DNA of 64,000 nucleotides, taken from Saccharothrix sp. HUAS TT1 (GTDB lineage Bacteria > Actinomycetota > Actinomycetes > Mycobacteriales > Pseudonocardiaceae). Position numbers and translations under genes: made by a program. Position 1 is the first letter of the stretch; each line of letters begins with the position of its first letter. Below the pieces are notes generated by a model. That model had not been told where the DNA came from. It made no database searches and saw nothing but the letters and a program-made list of their open reading frames with translations. Below are positions 26,062-34,134 of the stretch, piece by piece. The DNA lies in NCBI RefSeq assembly GCF_040744945.1, contig NZ_CP160453.1, positions 3,472,001 to 3,536,000 of the forward strand. The letters run 5' to 3'.

Positions 26062-26730
26062 TCAGCCTGCCGGCGTGGTGAAGGACGGGTCGGCCCAGAC
26101 GCCGACGCGCTCCGGGCCGGGGCAGTCGCTGAGGTCGTCGGCCGGCGGCTCGACGCCGATGGTCAGCAACCGCGCGCCGACCACCGGGACGTCGACCGGT
26201 TGCGGCTCGGTGATCGCGTTCGCGATCTCGACCACCCGCCGGTCGTCTACCACCACGTAGAAGTCGAGCCCTTTCGTTTCCAATGAATTGTCCGCGATCG
26301 CGACCCGGGCGGAGAAGCGCTCATATCCGCCATCGAGCGCGAATGTGAGCTGGGCTGATCTGCACCAGGCGCCGGTGGCGGACACGGCCTTCGTGTAGGT
26401 CACTTCCCGCACTGTCGCGGGAGCGGCCGTCCACGGGCTTTCCACGTACATGTCGTCGATCGAGCTGCTGTCGACCGGTGCCAGGTCGGCCAGCCAGGTC
26501 GCGCCCGGTCGCACCGGGGCGATGCTCGCCTCGACGGCCGACGTCGTGGTCGACGTCGTGGCTGATGTGGTCTTGACCTGCGTGGACGCTTCTGTTTTCG
26601 AGGGTGCGGGGTTCAGCTGCACCCCGATGAGCACGCCCGCCGCCAGCACGGCGACCCCGGCGACGGGTAACCACACCGCCTTTCCGGCAATTCTGCGGTC
26701 GCGCGGGTCGTCCCGGTCCTGGTCGTCCAT
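26062..26730 (-). CDS. Membrane-anchored NPCBM/NEW2-like domain protein
   Basis: A 222-aa protein with an acidic cytoplasmic start (DDQDRDDPRDRR), one transmembrane helix (KAVWLPVAGVAVLAAGVLIG) and a Thr/Ser-rich linker (SATTSTTTS). The outer domain resembles NPCBM/NEW2 modules: VTYTKAVSATGAWCRSAQLT, GGYERFSARVAIADNS, LDFYVVVDDRRVVEIANAI and ending SDCPGPERVGVWAD. Such modules bind carbohydrates and often flank glycosidases; here it stands alone on a membrane stalk, so it may sense or hold cell-wall or polysaccharide ligands. ATG 26730 has AAAGGG 9 nt upstream. Confidence 0.75.
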   Translation of the reverse strand: MDDQDRDDPRDRRIAGKAVWLPVAGVAVLAAGVLIGVQLNPAPSKTEASTQVKTTSATTSTTTSAVEASIAPVRPGATWLADLAPVDSSSIDDMYVESPWTAAPATVREVTYTKAVSATGAWCRSAQLTFALDGGYERFSARVAIADNSLETKGLDFYVVVDDRRVVEIANAITEPQPVDVPVVGARLLTIGVEPPADDLSDCPGPERVGVWADPSFTTPAG

Positions 26731-27071
26731 GTCGGCGGGCCCTTTCAAGCGCAAGAGGTGAGCCGGACTCGTGCGGCGACGCGCATTTTCGACTGGCGCA
26801 GCACGTTAGCACCGGGTCGGTCGGGTTCACCTTCGGAACGGCGAAATCGCATTCGGCGCCGTGCGGAATCCGCAGGAATGTGGGGACGGGGGTCGGCTGG
26901 CTGGTGCTGTCCTGCGGTTCGCGGGGGTGGCTGGTGTCGTCCTGCGGTTCGCGGGGTGACCGGGATTGTCCTGGGGTTGTGGGACGGCCGCCGCACTGCC
27001 ACGGCCGGTGACGTATCACGCCGGCGCTTGCTCCCTCCATACCGACAGGGAGATCCACGGGAGGGTGCCGA
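26731..27071. other. Intergenic region before the radical SAM gene
   Basis: A 341-bp divergent gap. It holds a 30-bp tandem repeat (26901-26960). A weak ORF from GTG 26758 on the plus strand runs through it and would encode two copies of GWC-P-AVRG. No firm promoter could be chosen; gggagg at 27059-27064 is the ribosome site of the gene at 27072. Confidence 0.5.
26901..26960. repeat. 30-bp tandem repeat, two copies
   Basis: Copy 1 (26901-26930) and copy 2 (26931-26960) share 26 or more of 30 bases, including a common core cctgcggttcgcgggg. On the plus strand the frame from 26758 reads Trp-Cys-x-Pro-Ala-Val-Arg-Gly in each copy; on the minus strand it reads REPQDDTSHP-like peptide. It could be simple slippage, a regulator site or coding. 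Confidence 0.65.
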
Positions 27072-28076
27072 ATGGGCCAGACGAGTGGCCGGGCCGTGCT
27101 GCAGGTCCACCCGAGCAGGCTGTGCAACCTGCGCTGCCTGCACTGCTACTCCAGCTCGGGTCCGGACGTCGCCGAGTCGATCCCGATCCCCGTGCTGTCC
27201 CGGGTGGTCGCGGACGCCGCCGACCTCGGCTACGACGTGCTGAACGTCTCCGGCGGCGAGCCGTTCCTCTACCCGGAGCTGCCCGCGCTGCTGCGCGCCG
27301 CGCGCGACGCCGGGATGCGGACGACCGTCACGACCAACGCGGTGGCGCTGACCCAGCGGCGCATCGGCCTGGTGCGCGGGCTGGTCGACCTGGTGGCCGT
27401 CTCGCTGGACGGCGACCGCGCCACGCACGACCGGATCCGCGCCCAGGAGGGCTGCTTCGACAAGGCCCTGGCCGGCATCCGCAGGCTGACCGAGGCGGGC
27501 ATCCCGGTCGGCGTGATCACCACGTTGACCCAGGGGAACGCCACCCAGCTCGGCGACGTCGCGCTCGCCGCGGCGCAGTCGGGCGCGCTGCTGCTCCAGG
27601 TGCACCCGCTCGAACCGGAGGGCGCGGCGAACCGGTCGATGGCGGGGGAGCGCCCGGACGCGGTCGAGCTGGCCTACGCGGCGGTGGAACTGGGCCGCAT
27701 CGCCGAGGAGCACGGGCTGGCCGTGCAGCTCGACGCGGTGCCGCGCACCATGCTGGCGCGCCAGCCGGAAGCCTTCATGGCCGCGCCGGTGGACGACTCC
27801 CAGCCGCTCGGCCGCTGGCTCACGCCGCTGGTGATCGAGGCGAACGGCGCGGCGGTGCCGGTGTCGTACGGCTTCGACCGGCGGTACTGGCTGGGCAACG
27901 TGCAGAGCCGGCCGCTGGCGGAGCTGGCGCGGAACTGGGACGCGGCGCCGTTCCTGGGGCTGTGCCGGGCGACGTGGCAGCGGTTGGTGGAGGGGCGGAC
28001 CGGGCCGCTGGTGCCCTGGTACGGGCACCTGGTGCGGGCGTCCAGGGTGCAGCGGCCGGCGACGGCCGGGCGTTGA
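27072..28076 (+). CDS. Radical SAM enzyme without SPASM cysteines
   Basis: A 334-aa radical SAM protein. The [4Fe-4S] motif is Cys18-x3-Cys22-x2-Cys25 (SRLCNLRCLHCYSSSG), followed by the GGEP motif (NVSGGEPFLYPELP) and SLDGDRATHDRIR. After the barrel there is about 80 residues with only one Cys (LGLCRATW), so the usual SPASM or twitch cluster is absent. Related barrels modify peptides or serve as heme- or cofactor-maturation enzymes. ATG 27072 has gggagg upstream. No obvious partner enzyme is near; a repeat-containing frame lies just upstream. Substrate unknown. Confidence 0.85.
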   Translation: MGQTSGRAVLQVHPSRLCNLRCLHCYSSSGPDVAESIPIPVLSRVVADAADLGYDVLNVSGGEPFLYPELPALLRAARDAGMRTTVTTNAVALTQRRIGLVRGLVDLVAVSLDGDRATHDRIRAQEGCFDKALAGIRRLTEAGIPVGVITTLTQGNATQLGDVALAAAQSGALLLQVHPLEPEGAANRSMAGERPDAVELAYAAVELGRIAEEHGLAVQLDAVPRTMLARQPEAFMAAPVDDSQPLGRWLTPLVIEANGAAVPVSYGFDRRYWLGNVQSRPLAELARNWDAAPFLGLCRATWQRLVEGRTGPLVPWYGHLVRASRVQRPATAGR

Positions 28077-28131
28077 GACCACTGGGCGGCGGCCGGGCGT
28101 TGAGGGACCGCTGGGCGGCGGCCGGGCGTTA
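28061..28131. repeat. 29-bp tandem repeat across a stop codon
   Basis: Two and a half copies of a unit like ctgggcggcggccgggcgttga lie between the ends of the convergent radical SAM and PHP genes. The first copy contains the radical SAM stop (TGA 28074-28076) and the last contributes the PHP stop (TAA on the minus strand, 28129-28131). It appears that duplication happened at the gene ends. Confidence 0.65.
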
Positions 28132-29133
28132 CCGGAGAAGGGAGAGCAGGGCGGGCGCGTCCAGCGTGTTGATCACGCGGTCCGGTGGCACGGCGCAGTC
28201 CTCGGCGCGTTCGCAGCCGAACGACAGCCAGTCCAGCTGCCCCGGCGCGTGCGCGTCGCTGTCGATCGAGAACGAGCACCCCAGCTCGACCGCCAACCGC
28301 AGCAGCCGACCCGGCGGGTCCCGCCGCTCCGGCCGCGAGTTGATCTCCACGGCGGTGCCGTGCTCGACGCACGCCGAGAACACCGCCTCCGCGTCGAACA
28401 CCGACTCCGGCCGGCCCTTGCCGGTCACCAGCCGCCCGGTGCAGTGGCCGAGCACGTCCACGTGCGGGTTCGCCACGGCGGCGACCAGGCGGCGGGTCAT
28501 CTCCGGCGCGGCCATCCGCAGCTTCGAGTGCGCGCTGGCGACCACCACGTCCAGCCGCGCCAGCAGCTCCGGCCGCTGGTCGAGCGAGCCGTCGTCCAGG
28601 ATGTCCACCTCGATGCCGGTCAGGACGCGGAACGGCGCCAGCTCGGCGTTCAGCTCGGCCACCACGTCCAGCTGGCGCAGCAGCCGGTCGGCGGACAGCC
28701 CGTTGGCCACCGCCAACCGGGGCGAGTGGTCGGTCAGCGCCACCCACGAGTGCCCGAGGTCGCGCGCCGCCTCCGCCATCTCGCGGATCGGGCTGCCGCC
28801 GTCGGACCAGTCGGAGTGCGTGTGGCAGTCGCCCTTCAGCAGCGCGCGCAGCGCCTGACCGCCCACCACCGGCTCGTGGAACCGGCTCAGGTAGGTCGGC
28901 TCGCGCCCGGCCAGCGCGTCGGCGACCACCCCGGCGGTGGCCTTGCCGATGCCCGCCAGGTCGGTCAACGTGCCCGCGGCGGCCCGCCGTTCCAGCTCGC
29001 CGTCCGGCAGGGCGGCCACCACCTCGGCCGCCCTGCGGAACGCGCGCACCCGGTAGGTGGGTTCACCGGCGCGCTCCAGCTGGAACGCGACCTGCCTCAA
29101 CGCCCGGAGGGGGTCCACGCCCCGATTGTCCAC
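28129..29133 (-). CDS. PHP-domain metal phosphoesterase with helix-hairpin-helix N-terminus (PolX C-terminal-like)
   Basis: A 334-aa protein. The first 100 residues have a DNA-binding HhH-like segment (GTLTDLAGIGKATAGVVADA). The rest is a PHP domain with metal ligands in GDCHTHSDWSDGG, ALTDHS, LTGIEVDILDDGS, VASAHSKLR, VLGHCTGRL, EINSRPERRDPP and SIDSDAHAPG. This is the layout of the PHP exonuclease half of family X polymerases, lacking the polymerase. Likely a Mn/Zn phosphoesterase acting on nucleic-acid ends or phosphate esters. GTG 29133 or 29118 starts it. Divergent from the TetR gene. Confidence 0.85.
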   Translation of the reverse strand: MDNRGVDPLRALRQVAFQLERAGEPTYRVRAFRRAAEVVAALPDGELERRAAAGTLTDLAGIGKATAGVVADALAGREPTYLSRFHEPVVGGQALRALLKGDCHTHSDWSDGGSPIREMAEAARDLGHSWVALTDHSPRLAVANGLSADRLLRQLDVVAELNAELAPFRVLTGIEVDILDDGSLDQRPELLARLDVVVASAHSKLRMAAPEMTRRLVAAVANPHVDVLGHCTGRLVTGKGRPESVFDAEAVFSACVEHGTAVEINSRPERRDPPGRLLRLAVELGCSFSIDSDAHAPGQLDWLSFGCERAEDCAVPPDRVINTLDAPALLSLLR

Positions 29134-29241
29134 CCGGTCGGGAGCCGGCCGCCCCTCGGCGGGGAGCCTGAGCTTTCGACTTGGTGGCGGTGCGCGCGGA
29201 AACCTTGCGGCTGCCGGTGCGGGGAACCGAGGATGTGCGCC

Positions 29242-29886
29242 ATGTCCCCACGTGCCGGCACGGTCGGGTCGCGGCGCAAGCCCAGCAAGGGCGACCTCAC
29301 CTCGCAGGCGATCCTCGACACCGCCGAGCGGCTGCTCCAGACCCGGTCGCTGGACGACATCGCGGTCGACGAGCTGGCCGCGGGGGCGGGCATCTCGCGG
29401 TCCACCTTCTACTTCCACTTCGCGTCGCGCGAAGCGGTGCTGCACGCGCTGGCCGGCGGGGTCCTCGACGCGCTCTACGAGTCGGCGTCGTCCTGGCTCA
29501 GGCGCGGCAGCGAACCGCCCGAGGACTCGATCCGGCGGGCGCTGGGCGCGAGCCTCGCGCTGTGGCGCAAGCACGGCCCGGTGCTGCGCGCCGCCGTCCG
29601 CGCCCGCGACACCGACCCGCTGATGCGCGAGTTCTGGGCCGGTGTCGCCCACCGGTTCGTGGACGCGACCGCGTCGCAGATCGACATCGAGCGCGGTGCG
29701 GGCGCGGCGCCGCCGGGACCGGACGCCAAGGCGCTGGCCGGGGTGCTCGTGTCGATGAACGAGCAGGCGTTCCTGAACCGCTCCCGGACCCGCCGGTCGG
29801 CGGCGCGGGACCGGGAGCTGGTGGACGTGCTGACGTGCGTCTGGCTGCGGTCGGTCTACGGCATCTCGGAGCCCAGCGATCGGTAG
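29242..29886 (+). CDS. TetR-family transcriptional regulator
   Basis: A 214-aa regulator. The N-terminal HTH is clear: SQAILDTAERLLQTRSLDDI, AVDELAAGAGISRSTFYFHF, ASREAVLHALAGG. The C-terminal ligand domain is of the TetR_C EthR-like kind (HGPVLRAAVRARDTDPLMRE, FLNRSRTRRSAARDRELVDV). ATG 29242 has GAGG 9 nt upstream; ATG 29233 is also in frame. Its 3' end overlaps the 3' end of the convergent serine hydrolase by 31 bp, so it may regulate that gene or the PHP gene; no operator was identified. Confidence 0.88.
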   Translation: MSPRAGTVGSRRKPSKGDLTSQAILDTAERLLQTRSLDDIAVDELAAGAGISRSTFYFHFASREAVLHALAGGVLDALYESASSWLRRGSEPPEDSIRRALGASLALWRKHGPVLRAAVRARDTDPLMREFWAGVAHRFVDATASQIDIERGAGAAPPGPDAKALAGVLVSMNEQAFLNRSRTRRSAARDRELVDVLTCVWLRSVYGISEPSDR

Positions 29887-31028
29887 GCGGCGTCCACAAG
29901 GGACTGGCCGCGCTCGTTGACGCCGATGCCCGGCCCCATCTTCGTCATGGCGTAGCCGAAGGACAGGCGGGCGGACGGGTCGGCGAAACCGAGCGACCCC
30001 CCCATGCCGGAGTGCCCGAACGCGGCCTCCGGCAGCAGCACGCCGCGGTCGGCGGCGGGCAGGTGGCGGTTGTCCACGGACTTCATGAAGCCGAGGGCGA
30101 ACCGGGTCGGGGCCAGCAGCATCTCGTCGTGGCCGGACGACGCGACGGCCGACATCGAGCGGACCCGGTCCTCGTCGACGAGGCGGGTGCCGTTGTACTC
30201 GCCGCCCAGCGCCAACGGGCGGTAGAGCTGCGCGAGGCCGCGCGCGTTGCTCATCCCGCCGACCGAGCCGTACTGCGCGGCGTGCGCCTCGCGGGAGTTC
30301 GACGCCGCGACGTAGCCGCCGGTGTTGGTGAGGAGCAGCGCCTGCATGGAGTCGGGCCGCGTCATGGCGGTCGCGTGCACGGCCGGGACGTCGGCGTCGC
30401 GGTCGGCCGGGACGGTGGGGGCGACCAGCGGTTCCAGGTCCTCGGGCAGCGTCAGCCAGAAGTCCAGGGCCAGGGGGCCGGAGATTTCCTCCTCGAAGAA
30501 CTCGGCCAGCGGCGCGGTGACCACGCGGCGGACCACCTCGCCGACCAGGTGCCCGAACGTCAGCGCGTGGTAGCCGTGCCGGCTGCCCGGCTCCCAGAAC
30601 GGCTCCTGCCGGGCGAGCAGGTCCGTCACCAGCTCCCAGTCGAACATGCCGCCGGGCGGCAGCGGCTCGCGGACGGCGGTCAGGCCCGCCCGGTGGGCGA
30701 GGAGGTCCCGCACGAGGGTGCGCGACTTGCCGTTCTGCCCGAACTCCGGCCAGTACCGCACGACCGGCGCGTCCAGGTCCAGCTCACCGCGCTGCGCCAG
30801 GACGTGCGAGCACAGCGCGGTCGCGCCCTTGGTGCACGACCACACGTGCGTGATCGTGTCCTCGGTCCACGGCCGCCCGCCCGCGTCGCCGCCCCACAGG
30901 TCGACCACGGTCTCGCCGTCGACCGTCACGTGCACGCCCGCGCCCAGCTCGCCGCGCTCGGCGAAGTTGCGCTCGAACTCGGCGCGGACCTCGGCGAACT
31001 CGTCGGCGCAGGTGCCCTCGACCGTCAT
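29856..31028 (-). CDS. Serine hydrolase of the beta-lactamase class C / EstB family
   Basis: A 390-aa enzyme with the SxxK motif (WSCTKGATA, Ser in HVWSCTKG), the Tyr motif in YHALTFGHLVGE and a C-terminal HSGMGGSLGFADP that takes the place of the KTG box. There is no signal peptide, so it is probably a cytoplasmic esterase rather than a beta-lactamase. ATG 31028 has GGAGGG 5-6 nt upstream; longer in-frame versions start at 31124. Convergent overlap with the TetR gene; divergent from the LuxR gene across about 85 bp. Confidence 0.88.
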   Translation of the reverse strand: MTVEGTCADEFAEVRAEFERNFAERGELGAGVHVTVDGETVVDLWGGDAGGRPWTEDTITHVWSCTKGATALCSHVLAQRGELDLDAPVVRYWPEFGQNGKSRTLVRDLLAHRAGLTAVREPLPPGGMFDWELVTDLLARQEPFWEPGSRHGYHALTFGHLVGEVVRRVVTAPLAEFFEEEISGPLALDFWLTLPEDLEPLVAPTVPADRDADVPAVHATAMTRPDSMQALLLTNTGGYVAASNSREAHAAQYGSVGGMSNARGLAQLYRPLALGGEYNGTRLVDEDRVRSMSAVASSGHDEMLLAPTRFALGFMKSVDNRHLPAADRGVLLPEAAFGHSGMGGSLGFADPSARLSFGYAMTKMGPGIGVNERGQSLVDAAYRSLGSEMP

Positions 31029-31114
31029 CGGACCCTCCAGGTGGTTCGGTTGCCCCGCCATGTCACCACCGTGAGCCACGACACGTGAGTAGGGATTCCT
31101 CAATCGGTAGGGTG

Positions 31115-33907
31115 ATGAGCCCAACGAGGGAGGTGCCCTTGTCGCCCTTCTTCGGCCGGGAAGTCGAACTGGCAGCCGTGCTCGACGCGGTGGAGCGGGC
31201 GCCCGCCGCCGGGCTGGTGGCGGTGGTGGTGTCCGGTGAGCCCGGGATCGGGAAGTCGAGCCTGCTGGCCGAGGTGCGTCGCCGGTTGCGGGAGCGCGGG
31301 CGTGTGGTGGCCGTGGCCGAGTCGGACGACGTGAGCAGGCGCATCCCGTACGCGGCGGTGGTGACGGCGTTGCGGTCGGTGTCGGGTGGTGGGGCCGCGG
31401 CGGGTGCGGTGGGTGTGTCGGGTGCGTTGAGTGCTCTGGACGCGGTCCTGGTGGACGACGCCACCTGGTTCGGGCGGACCTGCGAGCTGGTGGCCCGCGA
31501 GTTCGCCGGCCTCTCGGCGGTGGTGCTCGACGACCTGGATCAGGTGGACGACGATTCGCTGGCCATGCTGGCGGTGGTGCTGCGCCGGGTCACCGCCGCG
31601 CCGCTGGTGCTGATCACCGCCGCCCGCGCGCACCACGGCAACCACGGCGCGGACGAGCTGCTGGACCGGGTCGAGCGGCACGCCGAGGTGGTGCGGGTCG
31701 GACTGGCGCCGCTGGCGGGCGGTGACGTGGCCCGGATCGTGGAGGCGGTGCTGGGCGCGCCGGTGGACGACGGCCTGGCGCACGAGGTGTGCCGGAGGGC
31801 GGACGGCAACCCGTTCTTCGCGGTCGAGATCGCCCGGTCGCTGCGCGAGCTGGACCTCGTGGCGGTGGACGGCGACCGGGCCCGGCTCACCGTGTCGCCG
31901 TCGGCGATCCGGCTGACCAGGCGGGAGGCCGTCCTGCGCCGGGTCGCGCCGCTGGACCGGGACACCCGGGCGGTCGCCCGCGCGGTGTCGATCTTCCGGC
32001 GGGTGCGGCTCGACCGGATCGGGCTGCTGGCGCGGGTGTCGTCGCTGCCCGAGGAGGCGGTGGCGGACGCGTTCGACCGGCTGCTGCGCGCCCAGGTCGT
32101 GACCCGGGACGAGGACCGGGGCTACCGGTTCTCGCACGCCCTGGTCGGCGAGGCGCTGTACCAGGAGATCGGTCCGGCGCAACGCCGCCACCTGCACAGC
32201 CTGATCAGCGCCAGGCTGCTGGACGACCGGGAGCGCGGCCTGGCGGTGGACGAGCTGGAGCTGGCCTGGCACCTGGCCGAGTCCGCCCCTCCCGGCGACC
32301 TGCGGGCGGTCCGGGTGATGGCGCAGGCCGCCGAGGCCAACCGGACGACCGCGCCGGAGACGGCGGCGGCGCTGTGCGCGCGGGCGTTGGAGCTGCTGCC
32401 GGTGGCGTCACCGGAGCGGGCCGGGCTGCTGGCCTCGCAGTGCCGGGCGCTGGCCCACGCCTCGCGGCCCGCCGCCGCCGTGGAGCCGGGGTTGGCGGCG
32501 CTGGCGGCGTTGCCGGCCGGGCCGGAGCGGTCGCGGTGCGCGGTGGTGGTGCTGAGCAGCCTGTTCCTGGTGGGGAGGTTGGCCGAGGCGCTGGAGCTGG
32601 CCGACGCTGAGGTGCTGGCAGGGGGCGCGCCGATCGCGTTGCACGCGCAGCGGGCGTTGTTGCTGGTCTTCTGCGAGCGGCACGCGGAGGCGCTGGAGGC
32701 GGTCGAGCGGATCGAGGCCATGCCCGTCACGTCGGCGGCGGAGGGGGTGGTGGTCTTCGACCGGCTGGCCATGATCACGTCGATGCTGTTCCGGCACGAC
32801 AAGACGGTCGAGTACGCCGACCGGTCGCTGGAGCTGGCCGGGGGCTCGGCGTCGCTGGAGATGCAGGCGCTGGCGGTCGGCGCGTCGACCGGGGCGCTGG
32901 CGGGGTTGGTGCAGGACGCGTCGTGGCGGCTGCGGCGGGCGGAGGAACTGCGGGAACGGGTGGGCGGGCACGCGTTCCGCGGTGAGCTGGAGCTGGCGCG
33001 GGTCGCGCTGGACTGGTTCGGCGGCGCGTGGGACGCCTGCCTGGAGAGGGTGGGGCGGGCGACGGCGGAGCTGGAGTCGCGGCAGGAGCTGATGATGCTG
33101 CACGGGCTGCGCGCGATCGAGCTGGAGGTGCGGACGTGGCGCGGTGAGCTGGACGTCGCGGCCCGGCTGGCGGCGCTGGAGGTCCCGGGCAGCCCGAACA
33201 TGGCGCGGTTGCACGCGTTGGCGCTGGCCGGGTACCTGGCGGCGCGCGGGGACGTGGAGCGCGCGCGGGCGGTGCTGGTGGCGGCCGTGGACGAGGACGG
33301 GACGACGGCGTACAGCTGCGTGCTGCTGGGGCGGTTGGCGGAGTTGGACCTGGGGCTCGGGCGGGTGGACGAGGCGCGGCGGACGGTGGAGCGGTTGCGG
33401 GTGGTGGCGGCCGACCGGGTGGCGCCGTGGACGCGGGTGGCGGTGCGGCGGGTGGTCGGGGTGGTGGAGCGGGACGCGGGTGCGCTGAGGGAGGCGGTCG
33501 AGGAGGCCGAGGTGGGCGGGTTGGTGTTCGAGAAGGCGCGGGCGCAGTTGGCGCTGGGGGCGGTGGACGAGGCGGCGGTGGGGGAGTTGTTGGAGGCGTA
33601 CGGGGTGTTCCAGGGGGTGGGGGCGCACGGGTTGCGGAGGCAGGCGGGGGTGAGGTTGCGGGAGTTGGGGGCGAAGGTGCCCAGGGCGAGGGGGAAGGGG
33701 CGAGGGGTGGGGAGTGGGGCGGGGGTGTTGACGGAGGCGGAGGAGAAGGTGGCGCGGTTGGTGCAGCAGGGGATGCGGAATCGGGACATCGCGGCGGCGT
33801 TGCACTACAGCCCGCGGACGGTCGAGGTGTACCTGTCGCGGGTGTACGGGAAGTTGGGGGTGGGGTCGAGGTTGGAGTTGGCCAGGGTGGTGGATGGGTG
33901 GGTGTGA
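31115..33907 (+). CDS. Large ATP-binding LuxR-family (LAL) regulator
   Basis: A 930-aa STAND-type regulator. The N-terminal AAA/NACHT-like ATPase has Walker A GEPGIGKSS (residues 41-49) and Walker B SAVVLDDLDQVDDDS. The middle 450 residues are helical TPR/MalT-like repeats. The last 65 residues form a LuxR HTH (LTEAEEKVARLVQQGMRNRD, YSPRTVEVYLSRVYGKLGVG). Such proteins usually activate nearby operons in response to a ligand. ATG 31115 is used; GTG 31085 and TTG 31139 (with GAGGGAGG 5 nt upstream) are alternatives. The 3' third is unusually G-rich. Possible targets are the serine hydrolase or the ligase downstream. Confidence 0.9.
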   Translation: MSPTREVPLSPFFGREVELAAVLDAVERAPAAGLVAVVVSGEPGIGKSSLLAEVRRRLRERGRVVAVAESDDVSRRIPYAAVVTALRSVSGGGAAAGAVGVSGALSALDAVLVDDATWFGRTCELVAREFAGLSAVVLDDLDQVDDDSLAMLAVVLRRVTAAPLVLITAARAHHGNHGADELLDRVERHAEVVRVGLAPLAGGDVARIVEAVLGAPVDDGLAHEVCRRADGNPFFAVEIARSLRELDLVAVDGDRARLTVSPSAIRLTRREAVLRRVAPLDRDTRAVARAVSIFRRVRLDRIGLLARVSSLPEEAVADAFDRLLRAQVVTRDEDRGYRFSHALVGEALYQEIGPAQRRHLHSLISARLLDDRERGLAVDELELAWHLAESAPPGDLRAVRVMAQAAEANRTTAPETAAALCARALELLPVASPERAGLLASQCRALAHASRPAAAVEPGLAALAALPAGPERSRCAVVVLSSLFLVGRLAEALELADAEVLAGGAPIALHAQRALLLVFCERHAEALEAVERIEAMPVTSAAEGVVVFDRLAMITSMLFRHDKTVEYADRSLELAGGSASLEMQALAVGASTGALAGLVQDASWRLRRAEELRERVGGHAFRGELELARVALDWFGGAWDACLERVGRATAELESRQELMMLHGLRAIELEVRTWRGELDVAARLAALEVPGSPNMARLHALALAGYLAARGDVERARAVLVAAVDEDGTTAYSCVLLGRLAELDLGLGRVDEARRTVERLRVVAADRVAPWTRVAVRRVVGVVERDAGALREAVEEAEVGGLVFEKARAQLALGAVDEAAVGELLEAYGVFQGVGAHGLRRQAGVRLRELGAKVPRARGKGRGVGSGAGVLTEAEEKVARLVQQGMRNRDIAAALHYSPRTVEVYLSRVYGKLGVGSRLELARVVDGWV

Positions 33908-33978
33908 GGGTGGGGGCTTAGTTGTTGTGGGGTTACGACTTGTTGAAGGGAGAAAGAAGGGGTGGGGTGGGTCTGTCC

Positions 33979-34112
33979 GGCTCGATTTGACATGGGGCCC
34001 TTACGGGCACCCCAGGCAGGCCAAAGCCGGCAGGCCCGGCGGGGTAAAGCGTCCCGCCAGGCCTGCCGGCTTCGACCAGCCTAAGGCGCCCGAACCCATG
34101 TCAAATCGAGCC
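33979..34112. repeat. 134-bp palindromic element with perfect 18-bp terminal inverted repeats
   Basis: The left end (33979-33996, ggctcgatttgacatggg) and right end (34095-34112) are perfect inverted copies. Inside, 34024-34043 and 34053-34072 form a 20-bp stem with one mismatch and a 9-nt loop. The flanks between show partial pairing too, so the whole element could fold into one long hairpin. Each arm contains TTGACAT reading inward, a -35-like sequence. There is no ORF inside and no clear target-site duplication. It lies between the LuxR stop and the ligase start. It may be a MITE-like element, a bidirectional terminator or a regulatory RNA structure. Confidence 0.8.
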
Positions 34113-34134
34113 TCGGTGGGTCGGTGCGGGCCCG

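Noticed and set aside
26758..27243. Annotating the Trp-Cys repeat frame as a RiPP precursor gene
   Set aside because: It runs into the radical SAM gene in another frame, has a weak start, and the minus strand is equally open; kept only as a low-weight finding.
33979..34112. Calling the palindrome an insertion sequence
   Set aside because: No transposase frame and no clear target duplication; only a non-autonomous element or a structural signal is supported.
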